Assembly: GCF_016908495.1 (NCBI RefSeq)
Contig: NZ_JAFBDZ010000003.1
Span: 682,001 to 746,000, forward strand
Direction of reading: 5' to 3'
DNA: 64,000 nucleotides
Origin: Rossellomorea pakistanensis
GTDB lineage: Bacteria > Bacillota > Bacilli > Bacillales > Bacillaceae_B
Part shown: positions 10,332-20,057 of the stretch, one piece after another
Layout: each line of letters starts with the position of its first letter
How positions within the stretch are numbered: the first letter of the stretch is position 1
Position numbers and translations under genes: made by a program
The notes under the pieces: generated by a model
Database searches by the model: none
Told to the model about the DNA's origin: nothing
The model's input: the letters and a program-made list of their open reading frames with translations, nothing else

Positions 10332-10405
10332 CCTTTTCTAGTATCATTTCGAATAGTTAACGGAGTAAAATCGATCATTATTCATATAAATCATTCTAGA
10401 AAAGG
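10332..10405 (+). promoter_or_regulatory. inverted repeat covering the ynzC ribosome-binding site
   Basis: CCTTTTCTAG (10332-10341) is the exact complement of CTAGAAAAGG (10396-10405), 54 bases apart. The right arm overlaps the AAAGGGG ribosome site (10401-10407) of ynzC, so the pairing could lower its translation. No T-run follows, so a terminator is unlikely. Confidence 0.45.
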
Positions 10406-10417
10406 GGTTATTTATAA

Positions 10418-10651
10418 ATGCTTTCCAAACAAAAAATGGCGCGTATTAATGAACTTGCTAACAAATCAAAAACATCAGGTTTAACGGATAAAGAGGCAAA
10501 AGAACAATCAAAGCTACGCAAAGAATATCTAGAGACGTTTCGTAGTTCGATGAGAAAAACGATTGAAAATACGAAAGTTTTTGATCCTGAGGGTAACGAA
10601 GTAACTCCGAAGAAATTACAACAAATTCAGAAAAAGAAAAACTTACATTAA
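10418..10651 (+). CDS. ynzC: DUF896 family protein YnzC
   Basis: 77 residues, ATG after AAAAGGGG. The pattern ARINELANKSKTSGLTDKE, then RKEYLETFRSS and a short basic tail is that of the UPF0291/DUF896 family. In B. subtilis ynzC ends the yneA operon and is SOS induced; its molecular role is unknown. Positively charged helices suggest nucleic-acid or ribosome contact, but this is inference. Confidence 0.93.
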   Translation: MLSKQKMARINELANKSKTSGLTDKEAKEQSKLRKEYLETFRSSMRKTIENTKVFDPEGNEVTPKKLQQIQKKKNLH

Positions 10652-10683
10652 AAAGCACACCATAGATTGAGTGTGCTTTTTAA
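10650..10683 (+). terminator. terminator of the yneA-yneB-ynzC operon
   Basis: AAAAAGCACAC pairs with GTGTGCTTTTT around an ATAGATTGA loop. Confidence 0.85.
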
Positions 10684-10763
10684 TTATAAGTAGACATATG
10701 GATTAGTCAAAGTGTTGGGAATTTCTATTATATGAGATCATAGAACGATACGGGGAGTTCTTT

Positions 10764-11090
10764 CTAAAGAAAATAGTCTTTATAGACAATGAGAGAAGCA
10801 AATAACGATACTACTGTATAGGCAACAGCTGTATAAAAAGCGACATTGGTTTCGAATTTCTTTTCTTCACGCTCTACTTTTATGCCCGTTTGTAATTGAA
10901 GGTTTAATCGGGTGGTATCTGCTACGAATCCTCCAGATGAAGTGAAAAACTTGATAATAATGGCTAATAGAAGACCTACAGGAAAAGCTACATCGATAAA
11001 GGATTGATTAAATAAGTAGGCAGTAACTCCATTTAGTACAGCTAAAATGAAAAGAGTTAACACACCCCAAAACACCTTTTGATTCATCAT
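10764..11090 (-). CDS. small membrane protein of unknown function
   Basis: 108 residues, ATG after AAGGGGGAAATAG on the minus strand. Three hydrophobic segments are seen at about 7-27, 33-50 and 86-106, with a charged loop (KVEREEKKFETN) at about 70-80. I do not recognise the family. It stands alone between the convergent ynzC operon and the divergent tkt gene. A hairpin with arms AGAAC/GTTCT downstream (10740-10760) may end its transcript. Confidence 0.75.
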   Translation of the reverse strand: MMNQKVFWGVLTLFILAVLNGVTAYLFNQSFIDVAFPVGLLLAIIIKFFTSSGGFVADTTRLNLQLQTGIKVEREEKKFETNVAFYTAVAYTVVSLFASLIVYKDYFL

Positions 11091-11311
11091 CTATTTCCCC
11101 CTTAATTTATATCTATCTAAAAGTTATACGGAACCAACAGACATATTGTTTCATTTGAAAATTGAAAGTTTCTCACCTTTTAACGAAATGAAATAGAAAT
11201 TGATACCTGCACGAAACTTTTTACTTGATAGTTCCTTCACAATATGGTTGTATAAACTTTTAAAGAAGATTAATATTAATTAGAGAAGATAGAGAGAAAG
11301 GATGTCATACT

Positions 11312-13318
11312 ATGTTTGATAAAACAGATCAATTAGCAATCAATACGATTCGTACACTATCAATTGATGCCATCGAAAAGGCTAATTCAGGTCATCCTGG
11401 AATGCCAATGGGTGCTGCTCCAATGGCTTATACATTATGGAGCCGATTCATGAATCACAATCCTCAAAACCCGGATTGGTTTAATCGAGATCGTTTTGTG
11501 CTTTCGGCTGGGCATGGGTCTATGCTTTTATACAGTTTATTACATCTTTCTGGATATGATGTAACAATGGAAGATTTAAAGAACTTCCGACAATGGGGTA
11601 GTAAAACACCTGGTCATCCTGAATATGGTCATACTTCTGGTGTTGAAGCTACAACTGGTCCACTAGGACAAGGAATTGCGATGGCAGTTGGTATGGCTAT
11701 GGCAGAAAGACATCTAGCAGCAGTTTATAATAAAGGTCAATATGAGATTGTAGATCATCATACATACACTATTTGCGGTGATGGGGATTTAATGGAAGGC
11801 GTTTCATCGGAGGCAGCTTCACTTGCTGCACATTTAAAATTGGGTCGTCTTGTTGTTCTCTATGATTCGAATGATATTTCACTTGATGGAGATTTGGATA
11901 AATCTTTCTCTGAAAGTATTGAAGGCAGATTTAAATCCTATGGATGGCAATATATCCGGGTAGAAGATGGAAATGACCTTGATTCAATTGCACAAGCGAT
12001 TGAAGAGGCAAAAACTGATACTGAGCGTCCAACAATGATTGAAGTTAAGACAGTTATTGGCTATGGTGCTCCTAATAAGTCAGGAAAATCAGATGTACAC
12101 GGTGCTCCACTTGGTCAAGATGAAATGAAATTAACAAAGGAACACTACGAATGGACATTTGAACAAGACTTCCATGTTCCAACAGAAGTTCAAGCACGTT
12201 TTAAGGAACAAATCATAGATGCTGGTGAAATGAAAGAACAGAAATGGAAAGAACTATTTGCAGAGTACAAAGTGGAATTCCCTGAATTAGCGCATCAATT
12301 TGAAGAAGCTATGGCAGGCGAATTTCCGGAAGGTTGGGATAAAGATATCCCAGTTTATGAAGAAGGTAAAAGTCTAGCAAGTAGAGCTTCTTCTGGTGAC
12401 GTTCTTAATGCCATCGCTCAAAATCTTCCAACCTTCATTGGAGGTTCTGCAGATTTAGCGGGATCAAACAAAACAATGATAAAAGGAGAAAGTGATTTCA
12501 CTCCTGAATCATATAATGGAAGAAATATATGGTTCGGTGTACGTGAGTTTGGTATGGGAGCGGCCATGAATGGAATGGCTCTACACGGAGGATTAAATGT
12601 ATTTGGAGGAACATTCTTCGTATTTAGTGATTACTTACGTCCAGCAATCCGTCTTGCTGCACTAATGGGACTACCTGTAACATATGTATTTACACACGAT
12701 AGTATCGCTGTTGGAGAGGATGGTCCAACACATGAGCCAATTGAACAATTACCGTCTCTTAGAGCAATGCCGAACCTATCTGTCATTCGTCCAGCAGATG
12801 GAAATGAGGTAGCTGCAGCGTGGAGAACGGCCCTTACTTCCAAGGATCAACCAACAGCACTAGTCTTAACAAGACAGAATCTTCCTACATTAAAAGGAAC
12901 AGATGTAAAGGCACAGAATGGTGTTGAAAAAGGAGCTTATGTCGTTGCTGCGTCAGGGAAAGACCAGCCTGATGCTTTACTCCTTGCTTCAGGATCTGAA
13001 GTAAGTCTTGCTGTAGAAGCCCAGCTAGCACTTGAAAAAGAAGGGATTTCTGTCTCTGTTGTTAGTATGCCATCATGGGATCGTTTTGAGAAGCAATCTG
13101 CCGAATATAAAGAATCGGTTATTCCAAAGGCAGTTAAGAAGCGCCTAGGAATTGAAATGGCTTCCTCTTTAGGATGGGACCGTTATGTAGGAGACGAAGG
13201 AGATATCCTTGCTATTAACACATTCGGGGCATCTGCTCCTGGAGATAAGGTATTAGATGAATACGGCTTCTCTGTTAATAATGTCGTATCAAGAGTAAAA
13301 GCTCTTTTACAAAAATAG
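11312..13318 (+). CDS. tkt: transketolase
   Basis: 668 residues, full length for the family, ATG after AGAAAGGATG. The thiamine diphosphate motif [15 protein letters not shown] lies near residues 155-170 and the transketolase signature ([15 protein letters not shown]) near 470. It transfers two-carbon units between sugar phosphates in the pentose phosphate pathway. Location downstream of ynzC is as in B. subtilis. It is monocistronic, with a strong terminator behind it. Confidence 0.98.
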   Translation: MFDKTDQLAINTIRTLSIDAIEKANSGHPGMPMGAAPMAYTLWSRFMNHNPQNPDWFNRDRFVLSAGHGSMLLYSLLHLSGYDVTMEDLKNFRQWGSKTPGHPEYGHTSGVEATTGPLGQGIAMAVGMAMAERHLAAVYNKGQYEIVDHHTYTICGDGDLMEGVSSEAASLAAHLKLGRLVVLYDSNDISLDGDLDKSFSESIEGRFKSYGWQYIRVEDGNDLDSIAQAIEEAKTDTERPTMIEVKTVIGYGAPNKSGKSDVHGAPLGQDEMKLTKEHYEWTFEQDFHVPTEVQARFKEQIIDAGEMKEQKWKELFAEYKVEFPELAHQFEEAMAGEFPEGWDKDIPVYEEGKSLASRASSGDVLNAIAQNLPTFIGGSADLAGSNKTMIKGESDFTPESYNGRNIWFGVREFGMGAAMNGMALHGGLNVFGGTFFVFSDYLRPAIRLAALMGLPVTYVFTHDSIAVGEDGPTHEPIEQLPSLRAMPNLSVIRPADGNEVAAAWRTALTSKDQPTALVLTRQNLPTLKGTDVKAQNGVEKGAYVVAASGKDQPDALLLASGSEVSLAVEAQLALEKEGISVSVVSMPSWDRFEKQSAEYKESVIPKAVKKRLGIEMASSLGWDRYVGDEGDILAINTFGASAPGDKVLDEYGFSVNNVVSRVKALLQK

Positions 13319-13323
13319 ATTAT

Positions 13324-13358
13324 TAAAAACTGCTGGCCATTTGGCTAGCAGTTTTTAA
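13324..13358 (+). terminator. terminator of tkt
   Basis: AAAAACTGCTGGCC pairs with GGCTAGCAGTTTTT, followed by AATT. Confidence 0.85.
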
Positions 13359-13550
13359 TTAAACTCGATTATTTTTCTAGTATATATTCGGTAAATTCAT
13401 TAAAGATTAGAAATTATTCTGCCGGTTATAAGAGTACTTCTATAAAGTTTTAATTGAATTTGGCTCCATATATACCAGGTACTAATTTTGAAGTGTTCAT
13501 AAGGTCATATTATGAAAATTGTTTCGTTGTCATGTTTATTCTATAGGGTT

Positions 13551-13616
13551 TTCGACAAAACTAGTGTTGATTTTCAACATATTTCAACAATTCAAGCTCC
13601 TTAAGTCCTATATAAT
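13551..13616 (+). promoter_or_regulatory. Spo0A boxes and promoter of sirA
   Basis: TTCGACAAA at 13551-13559 is the complement of the consensus 0A box TTTGTCGAA. Two weaker boxes, TTCAACATA (13573-13581) and TTCAACAAT (13583-13591), follow 22 and 32 bases later. A TATAAT at 13611-13616 lies 22 bases after TTCAAC (13583-13588), the long spacing known from the Spo0A-activated spoIIG promoter. sirA of B. subtilis is known to be switched on by Spo0A~P. The first box is strong; the architecture is my reading. Confidence 0.65.
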
Positions 13617-13638
13617 AATAAAAAGGACAAGGAGAGGA

Positions 13639-14088
13639 ATGAAAATGGTGCGCTCCTATCAAATTTATTGGATTAAAAAAGAATTTGCTTCTTTTTTTTA
13701 TGGTCGTGAACGACTCTTTTTTAACCTGTTCTTACAAAGAGAATCTTCTAGTGGATGGTTGAAAGAAATACTAGAAAAACAAGTAGAATTTATTACGAAA
13801 CCAATTCCGTACCTTCCTATACAACGGTATGTAGGACAAGAGGTTCAAAAAAGGGAAGATATTATGAAAGTAGACGAATCCTACATGATTGAACTTCCAG
13901 ATGGTGCTGGAGGGGTAAAAATGACGATACAAAAGGATTATATTAACATTGAAGCTTGGGGATTAGAAGAAGTAGAATCGCTATTCTTTGAAATTCTTCG
14001 AAAAGTGGACGGGCGTCTCCTTGCAATTGAATTAGAACATGAACGTTTTGGGTGGCTAAAGCCAATTAAGGAAAGAAAATACGTATAA
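13639..14088 (+). CDS. sirA: sporulation inhibitor of replication SirA
   Basis: 149 residues from the ATG at 13639; a second ATG at 13645 is 10 bases from AAGGAG and is equally plausible. The N-terminal block SYQIYWIKKEFASFFYGRERLFFNLF and the middle MIELPDGAGGVKMTI match SirA (YneE), which binds the N-terminal domain of DnaA and blocks new replication at the start of sporulation. The position between tkt and yneF is conserved. Three Spo0A-like boxes lie upstream. Confidence 0.93.
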   Translation: MKMVRSYQIYWIKKEFASFFYGRERLFFNLFLQRESSSGWLKEILEKQVEFITKPIPYLPIQRYVGQEVQKREDIMKVDESYMIELPDGAGGVKMTIQKDYINIEAWGLEEVESLFFEILRKVDGRLLAIELEHERFGWLKPIKERKYV

Positions 14089-14174
14089 ATAGAGATTTTC
14101 ACTTTAAAATATTGTATAATGTTTCATGGTTTAGTACACTTTTATAAGGACAACATGAAGGAGGAAATATAGTT

Positions 14175-14390
14175 ATGACTTGGCAATTTATTCTAGTCGG
14201 TGTCCTAGCTTTAATCGCTGGTGTCGCACTAGGATTTTTCATTGCTCGTAAATATATGATGAGCTATTTGAAGAAAAATCCACCAATCAATGAACAAATG
14301 TTAAGAATGATGATGATGCAAATGGGACAGAAACCGTCTCAAAAGAAAATCAATCAAATGATGAACGCAATGAACAAAAATATGAAATAA
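14175..14390 (+). CDS. yneF: UPF0154 membrane protein YneF
   Basis: 71 residues, ATG after GGAGGAAATA. A single N-terminal membrane helix (about 5-24) is followed by a basic, methionine-rich tail ([20 protein letters not shown]) typical of the family. Function unknown. It follows sirA as in B. subtilis and is closed by its own terminator. Confidence 0.95.
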   Translation: MTWQFILVGVLALIAGVALGFFIARKYMMSYLKKNPPINEQMLRMMMMQMGQKPSQKKINQMMNAMNKNMK

Positions 14391-14395
14391 TAGTT

Positions 14396-14438
14396 AAAGA
14401 GCTGTTGGAGGGATTTCCCTCAATAAACAGCTCTTTTT
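14396..14438 (+). terminator. terminator of yneF
   Basis: AAAGAGCTGTT pairs with AACAGCTCTTT; the loop holds a second small stem GAGGG/CCCTC. Confidence 0.85.
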
Positions 14439-14554
14439 ACATCTTTTCAATAAAATCTTATGTAATTAGTTCACTTCATTCAAGAATCAATGATAGAATA
14501 GGTACTAGTGTTTTCAAAAAGTAATACATAATTATTTGGAGGGAGAACGAACGA

Positions 14555-15697
14555 ATGAAGAAGACTATTGGGCTTCTCGTCTCTTTCATGCTTTTGGTTT
14601 CAGGATGTGGTCTCTCCAACTCTCCTGAAGAATCAGAAACTGAGAAAAGCCAAGAAATAGGTACTGAAAAAACAGCTGGGGCAGAAGGTAGAGATTATTT
14701 ACAATATAAAGTGAACCCGAAGCAATTTAGTGAGAATCGAGGGATGATTACACAACGACTTTATAACCGAATAGATATGAACGGCATGGAAACAGGGTTA
14801 ATGACTCTATCCCAAGAATATTTTCCTGCAGATAAATTGAATTACCAAGAAGGCCAACAACTAAAAGATTTATCTAATTGGGTGTACAGAAAATCTACTC
14901 ATAAAGAGGGACTGAACCCTGCTGTTAAGATCAGTGATGATATGAATTGGGAAGAGAAAATGGAAGCCCAGAAGAAAAGTCCAGTTTACCTTGCCCATAT
15001 ACAGGAGCAAAATTATGTAGATAAAGATGGAAAAATAAAGGGAATATCCATTGGATTGGGATTAAATTCAGTTGACTATATTACCGTACAAGACGAACAA
15101 GGCTTAACTCACTTTGGGGAGGTAGACATTTCCCAAAAGAAAATGGAGACAGAAGGTAAAAAAATCGCTGAAGAAATTATTAATAGAATAAGAAAAAAAG
15201 CGAATTTGAAAAATGTTCCTATCCTTATTTCCTTATTTGAATTAGGGGAGAAAAATAGTGTTACTCCAGGTAATTACTTTACGTATGCATTTGTAGATGA
15301 TAATCAAAAGTCGGTAAAAAAATGGGAAGATTTAAATCGAAAGTACTATTTATTTCCTTCTGACGATGGGAAAGAAAAGGATAAGGATATTTCTGACCGA
15401 CTTCTTGATATCGAGGAATATGTTAATGAATATTTTACAACAACAGATATTAAACTAGTAAGTCAAGGATTATACGTTGATAATGAGCTAGAGAAAATGG
15501 TCATCAATGTGTCAACAAATATGGTGAAATATCCTGAAATAGTCGCTTTTGTCCAAGCTTTTACACCAGCAGTTTCTGACTATTTCCCGCATACACCGGT
15601 CTATATGTATGTAAATTCACCAGAAGGAATGAAAGCTACCATCATTAAAGAACCATCCGAAGATCCTATCGTTCATATCCATGATGAATTTCAATGA
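14555..15697 (+). CDS. camS: CamS family sex-pheromone lipoprotein
   Basis: 380 residues, ATG after GGAGGGAGAAC. A lipoprotein signal ends in LLVSGCGL (lipobox Cys near 20). The body contains DYLQYKVNPKQFSENRGMITQRLYNRIDMNGMETGLM-type blocks and a C-terminal IVHIHDEFQ end, characteristic of CamS/YerH, whose signal peptide releases the cAM373-type pheromone in enterococci and staphylococci. In B. subtilis the homologue YerH lies elsewhere, so its position here is a local rearrangement. Whether a pheromone is made here is unknown. Confidence 0.88.
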   Translation: MKKTIGLLVSFMLLVSGCGLSNSPEESETEKSQEIGTEKTAGAEGRDYLQYKVNPKQFSENRGMITQRLYNRIDMNGMETGLMTLSQEYFPADKLNYQEGQQLKDLSNWVYRKSTHKEGLNPAVKISDDMNWEEKMEAQKKSPVYLAHIQEQNYVDKDGKIKGISIGLGLNSVDYITVQDEQGLTHFGEVDISQKKMETEGKKIAEEIINRIRKKANLKNVPILISLFELGEKNSVTPGNYFTYAFVDDNQKSVKKWEDLNRKYYLFPSDDGKEKDKDISDRLLDIEEYVNEYFTTTDIKLVSQGLYVDNELEKMVINVSTNMVKYPEIVAFVQAFTPAVSDYFPHTPVYMYVNSPEGMKATIIKEPSEDPIVHIHDEFQ

Positions 15698-15702
15698 TGG
15701 AT

Positions 15703-15822
15703 AAAAGGGGCTGGTCCTAAGGGGGCAGGAACCTCAAAGTTTGACCAAATATAATGTTGTGCTATATATGGTCGAATAATGTGGTTCTGACTTCCGGTTA
15801 AAGGACCGCCTCTTTTTTATTG
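15703..15822. repeat. long hairpin element after camS, copy A
   Basis: Imperfect inverted repeat: GGTCCTAAGGGGGCAGGAAC on the left pairs with GGTTCTGAC and GGTTAAAGGACC on the right, followed by GCCTCTTTTTT. It can act as the terminator of camS. A related element lies at 45285-45358, sharing the GTCCTAA...GGGGCAGGAAC and GGTTCCTGAC...GGTTATAGGAC arms. Confidence 0.65.
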
Positions 15823-15899
15823 AAAAATATTTATTTTCTAATTTTTAAAAATTTGGTAAAATAAATTGTTGGAAAATGAATATGACGGAGGATAACATC

Positions 15900-17660
15900 A
15901 TGAGAGTTTTTCTTGATTTGATGTGGTTTTTTAAACAGGAAAGGAAGAAATACATAGTTGGAATTTTAATCTTATTATTTGTCGCACTCCTTCAACTCGT
16001 ACCTCCTAAAGTAGTTGGAATTGTTGTTGATAGTATTAAAGAAAATGAATTAACAACGACCGGTCTCGGAAAGTGGGTCGGAATCCTACTTGCTACAGCT
16101 GTGAGTATGTATGTTCTTAGATTTTATTGGAGAGTCATGATATTTGGCTCGGCAGTCAAGCTTTCACGGTTACTACGAAATCGTTTGTATCATCATTTTA
16201 CAAAAATGTCTCCATCCTTTTATCAAAAACGTAGAGTTGGAGACTTGATGGCGCATGCAACGAATGATCTTCAGGCCATTCAAATGACAGCAGGTCAAGG
16301 TGTATTAACCTTTGTTGATTCACTGGCTACAGGCGGGTTTGTCATTATCGCAATGGCTACAACGATCAGTTGGAAGCTTACTCTAATTGCTCTAATCCCG
16401 ATGCCGGTAATGGCAATTTTAACAAACTATTATGGAACTTTATTGCATAAAAGGTTCCATAAGGCGCAAGAGGCTTTTTCTTCTTTGAATGATAAAACTC
16501 AAGAAAGTATATCTGGAATAAAGGTGACAAAGACGTTTGGACAAGAAAAAGACGATATAGAGGATTATCGAAAACAATCTGAAGATGTAGTACAAAAAAA
16601 CATTGCGGTTGCAAAGGTGGACTCATTATTTGATCCGACGATTTCAATTATTGTTGGGATCTCTTTCTTTTTGTCTATAGCTTTTGGTGCACGGTATGTA
16701 ATTAGCGGAGAATTAACCATCGGTGAGCTAGTTTCTTTCACCACATACTTAGGATTATTGATTTGGCCTATGCTTGCGTTTGGATGGTTATTTAACATTG
16801 TCGAACGCGGCCGAGCTTCCTATGACCGTGTTTCTAACTTACTTTCAGAGACGGTAGAGATTAAAGATGATAAAAATCCATTAGATTCTATGCCTATAGG
16901 TGATATCGTGTTTAATATCGATCACTTTACTTATCCCAATGAGGTAAAGCCTGTACTTAAGGATATTCATTTTACTCTAGAAAAGGGGGATACTCTAGGG
17001 ATTGTAGGGAAGACGGGAGCAGGAAAAACATCGTTACTAAAAGTATTCCTTAGGGAGTTTAAAGGGTATGAAGGGGAAGTATCCTTTGGTGGTTATTCTA
17101 TAAAAGAGTATAAGATGGAGAGGCTACGGGAAGCAATGGGATATGTTCCACAAGATCATTTTTTATTTTCAGCTACGATTGCTGAAAATATTGGATTTGC
17201 TAATCCACTTGTTAAAAGTGAAGATATGGAGCAAGCAGCAAAGCTTGCTCATATTCACAGTGATATTTTAGAGTTCACAAATGGTTATGAAACAGTTGTT
17301 GGAGAAAGAGGAGTTTCATTATCTGGTGGCCAAAAGCAAAGGATTTCTATCGCTAGAGCTCTATTGATGGAACCAGAAGTCCTCATTTTGGATGATTCCT
17401 TATCTGCCGTTGATGCTAAGACAGAAGAATCGATTTTAAATGCATTGAAAGAAAATCGAACGGGTAAAACGACGATTATTACAGCACATCGTCTAAGTGC
17501 CATTCAACACGCAAATCTTATTATTGTACTAGATGAAGGGCAGATTGTAGAAAGAGGAACACATGAAGAATTAATGTGTCAGGATGGCTGGTATCGTGAA
17601 ATGTTTTTAAGGCAGCAATTAGAAGAATTGGTGGAGCATGGAGGTACTTCAAATGGATAA
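15900..17660 (+). CDS. ABC exporter half-transporter with degenerate catalytic site (YheI/BmrC-like)
   Basis: 586 residues from the ATG at 15900, 7 bases after GACGGAGG; an upstream in-frame ATG at 15876 has no ribosome site. Six membrane segments (about 1-300) precede an ATPase domain with GKTGAGKTS, LSGGQKQR and a Walker B reading LILDDS, in which Asp replaces the catalytic Glu. This is the mark of the non-catalytic partner in heterodimeric exporters such as BmrC/BmrD. It overlaps the following half-transporter. Likely role: drug or lipid export. Confidence 0.88.
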   Translation: MRVFLDLMWFFKQERKKYIVGILILLFVALLQLVPPKVVGIVVDSIKENELTTTGLGKWVGILLATAVSMYVLRFYWRVMIFGSAVKLSRLLRNRLYHHFTKMSPSFYQKRRVGDLMAHATNDLQAIQMTAGQGVLTFVDSLATGGFVIIAMATTISWKLTLIALIPMPVMAILTNYYGTLLHKRFHKAQEAFSSLNDKTQESISGIKVTKTFGQEKDDIEDYRKQSEDVVQKNIAVAKVDSLFDPTISIIVGISFFLSIAFGARYVISGELTIGELVSFTTYLGLLIWPMLAFGWLFNIVERGRASYDRVSNLLSETVEIKDDKNPLDSMPIGDIVFNIDHFTYPNEVKPVLKDIHFTLEKGDTLGIVGKTGAGKTSLLKVFLREFKGYEGEVSFGGYSIKEYKMERLREAMGYVPQDHFLFSATIAENIGFANPLVKSEDMEQAAKLAHIHSDILEFTNGYETVVGERGVSLSGGQKQRISIARALLMEPEVLILDDSLSAVDAKTEESILNALKENRTGKTTIITAHRLSAIQHANLIIVLDEGQIVERGTHEELMCQDGWYREMFLRQQLEELVEHGGTSNG

Positions 17661-19443
17661 AACGGTGATGTCAGGTAAACACCAGCGAACCGTACTTACT
17701 CGCTTATTAAAATATACAATTCCACATAAGAAAACGATCATTTTAGCGTTTACACTTCTATTGCTGACAACGATAGGAGATGTTCTTGGACCTATCTTAG
17801 TGAAGATATTCATTGACGATTACTTAACTCCAAGAGAATTTCCTTATCAACCAATCGTCGGTTTAGCCGCAGCATTTATAGGAATACAAATAGCAAATGT
17901 AGTAATATCCTATTTTCAACTATTAAAATTTCAAGAAATTGCTTTAAAAATTATTCAACAATTAAGAGTTGATGTATTTTCAAAGGTTCAGTCACTTGGA
18001 ATGAGATATTTTGATCAAACACCTGCTGGCGGTATTGTCTCAAGAGTCACAAATGATACAGAAGCAATAAAAGATATGTTTGTTAGTGTGTTGGTTAGCT
18101 TTATTCAAAGTGGATTTTTACTCATAGGCATTTTTATTGCAATGTTTACGTTAAATGTAAAGTTAGCCTCTTTCTGTTTATTTATTTTACCAATCTTATT
18201 TTTAATCATGAGAACGTATCGCAAGTACAGTTCCATTTATTATCATGATCTTAGAGAGAGACTGAGTCAGTTAAATGCAAAGTTGAGTGAATCTCTTCAG
18301 GGGATGCCGATTATTCAAGTGTTTCGTCAAGAAAAAAGACTAAAAAAAGAGTTTGCTGATATTAATGATAGGCATTTTAATGCAGGAATGAAAAACCTGA
18401 AACTGGACGGATTACTACTTAGACCTGCAATCGATTTGGTGTATGTCGCGGCACTCATCATGGTGTTAAGCTTTTTCGGAATCACATCCTTTACTAACCA
18501 TGTTGAAATAGGGGTGTTATATGCTTTTATTAGTTATTTAGACCGTTTTTTTGAACCGGTGAATCAGATGATGATGAGACTATCAATGTTTCAGCAGGCA
18601 ATCGTAGCCGGTTCACGAGTGTTTAATGTTTTAGATGAAACAGAAGCGTCTCCTGAACAATTTAATCGCGCTAATAAAGGTATTCTTGATGGAGAAATTG
18701 AGTTTGATAATGTTACTTTCTCCTATGATGGAAAAAAAGAGGTGTTAAAGAATATTACTTTCACAGCGAAACCTGGAGAAACCGTTGCGCTGGTCGGTCA
18801 TACAGGAAGTGGAAAAAGTTCAATTATAAACCTGCTTATGAGATTTTATGAATTTGAACAGGGAAATATCAAGATCGATGGTCATTCAATTAAAGATTAC
18901 CCAATAGAGGAGCTACGTGACAAAACAGGTCTCGTGCTTCAAGATCCCTTTTTGTTCTATGGTAATATAGCTGATAATATAAGACTTTATGCGAAAGATA
19001 TGTCCGATGAAGAAGTGATAAAAGCGGCAAAATTTGTTCAAGCCCATACATTTATTGATAAGCTTCCTGAAGGATATGAGCATCCTGTTGTAGAAAGAGG
19101 ATCCACTTTTTCAAGTGGGCAGCGTCAGTTAATTGCTTTTGCGAGAACCATCGCAACAAACCCGAAGATTCTCGTATTAGATGAAGCAACTGCAAATATT
19201 GATACTGAAACAGAAGAAGCCATTCAGGAAGCATTGGCGAAAATGAGAAAAGGAAGAACGACGATTGCCATCGCCCATCGTTTGTCTACCATTCAGGATG
19301 CTGATTTAATCTTGGTGCTTCATCAAGGAGAAATCGTTGAAAGAGGGACGCATCAGGAACTTCTAATACACAAAGGACTCTATCATAAAATGTATTTACT
19401 CCAGAATGGTTTAGTGGAAGGAATCGAGGATGTTGTGAGTTGA
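17653..19443 (+). CDS. ABC exporter half-transporter with intact catalytic site (YheH/BmrD-like)
   Basis: 596 residues from the ATG at 17653 after GGAGGTACTT, overlapping the previous stop by 8 bases. Six membrane segments then an ATPase with GHTGSGKSS, signature FSSGQRQL and Walker B LVLDEATANID carrying the catalytic Glu. Signature SSGQ instead of SGGQ is usual for this partner. With the preceding protein it should form one asymmetric exporter. B. subtilis YheH is about 75 residues longer, so YknV or LmrD type is an alternative name. Confidence 0.88.
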   Translation: MDKTVMSGKHQRTVLTRLLKYTIPHKKTIILAFTLLLLTTIGDVLGPILVKIFIDDYLTPREFPYQPIVGLAAAFIGIQIANVVISYFQLLKFQEIALKIIQQLRVDVFSKVQSLGMRYFDQTPAGGIVSRVTNDTEAIKDMFVSVLVSFIQSGFLLIGIFIAMFTLNVKLASFCLFILPILFLIMRTYRKYSSIYYHDLRERLSQLNAKLSESLQGMPIIQVFRQEKRLKKEFADINDRHFNAGMKNLKLDGLLLRPAIDLVYVAALIMVLSFFGITSFTNHVEIGVLYAFISYLDRFFEPVNQMMMRLSMFQQAIVAGSRVFNVLDETEASPEQFNRANKGILDGEIEFDNVTFSYDGKKEVLKNITFTAKPGETVALVGHTGSGKSSIINLLMRFYEFEQGNIKIDGHSIKDYPIEELRDKTGLVLQDPFLFYGNIADNIRLYAKDMSDEEVIKAAKFVQAHTFIDKLPEGYEHPVVERGSTFSSGQRQLIAFARTIATNPKILVLDEATANIDTETEEAIQEALAKMRKGRTTIAIAHRLSTIQDADLILVLHQGEIVERGTHQELLIHKGLYHKMYLLQNGLVEGIEDVVS

Positions 19444-19514
19444 AAAGACAAAAGCGAATTCTTTTGTTCTTTATATTCAAGGGCGATGATCAAGTAAAAT
19501 AGAATTAAATCTAA

Positions 19515-19546
19515 AAACCACTTAGGATTCTATCTAAGTGGTTTCT
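19515..19546. terminator. terminator between ABC exporter and Spo0E-like gene
   Basis: AAACCACTTAG (19515-19525) pairs with CTAAGTGGTTT (19533-19543); T- and A-rich flanks allow use from both sides. Confidence 0.8.
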
Positions 19547-19549
19547 TGT

Positions 19550-19735
19550 TTAAGCATGGGAATATTGAGAGCTACTGGTTTTTTTTATAAATCGCTGATT
19601 ATAATGATTTAAGAGGTTATCTAGTTCTTGACTGTATTGAATCGCGAGTGGGGAATTTAATCCATTTGCAGCAACGATATCAATCAGTTGAGCGCGTTTA
19701 TTTTCGATTTTATCTAAAAGCTCTTGTTTTGACAC
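19550..19735 (-). CDS. Spo0E family aspartyl-phosphate phosphatase (YnzD-like)
   Basis: 61 residues from a GTG at 19735, 9 bases after AAAGGA; an in-frame ATG at 19753 gives 67 residues but has a poor ribosome site. The family motif SPLAIQYSQELDNLLNHY, with the SxxxD-type active patch, is clear, preceded by a helix KQELLDKIENKRAQLIDI. Spo0E-type proteins dephosphorylate Spo0A~P and delay sporulation. B. subtilis ynzD lies in the same ccdA neighbourhood. Confidence 0.88.
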   Translation of the reverse strand: MSKQELLDKIENKRAQLIDIVAANGLNSPLAIQYSQELDNLLNHYNQRFIKKTSSSQYSHA

Positions 19736-20057
19736 GGCTGTATGTCCTTTCATCTTGTATTTCGAGTCAAATAACATTATGTTCTTGGTACATGAATAAG
19801 ATGATAACAAAATAATTCTATAAACTAACCGAAACATTTCTAGAAATAATTGTATTTGCTTTCTAATAGTATACCGAAATGGGCATGCATTTTCAAAAGA
19901 AATTAACAAGAATTTGAAAAAATAGAGATTTTGTGACAATAATATGTGCTGGTCACCATTAAATTTCCACAAAATCTTCACAACTAGTATAGGCATGAAC
20001 AGTAAGTATGTCTGATAGAATAGATAGAGGTTATAAATTTTTGTAGGAGTTGTCAGT
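19736..20057. other. intergenic region between Spo0E-like gene and ccdA
   Basis: About 320 AT-rich bases between divergent genes. I see no further gene, tRNA or clear hairpin; promoters of both genes must lie here but no sigma consensus is convincing. Confidence 0.6.
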
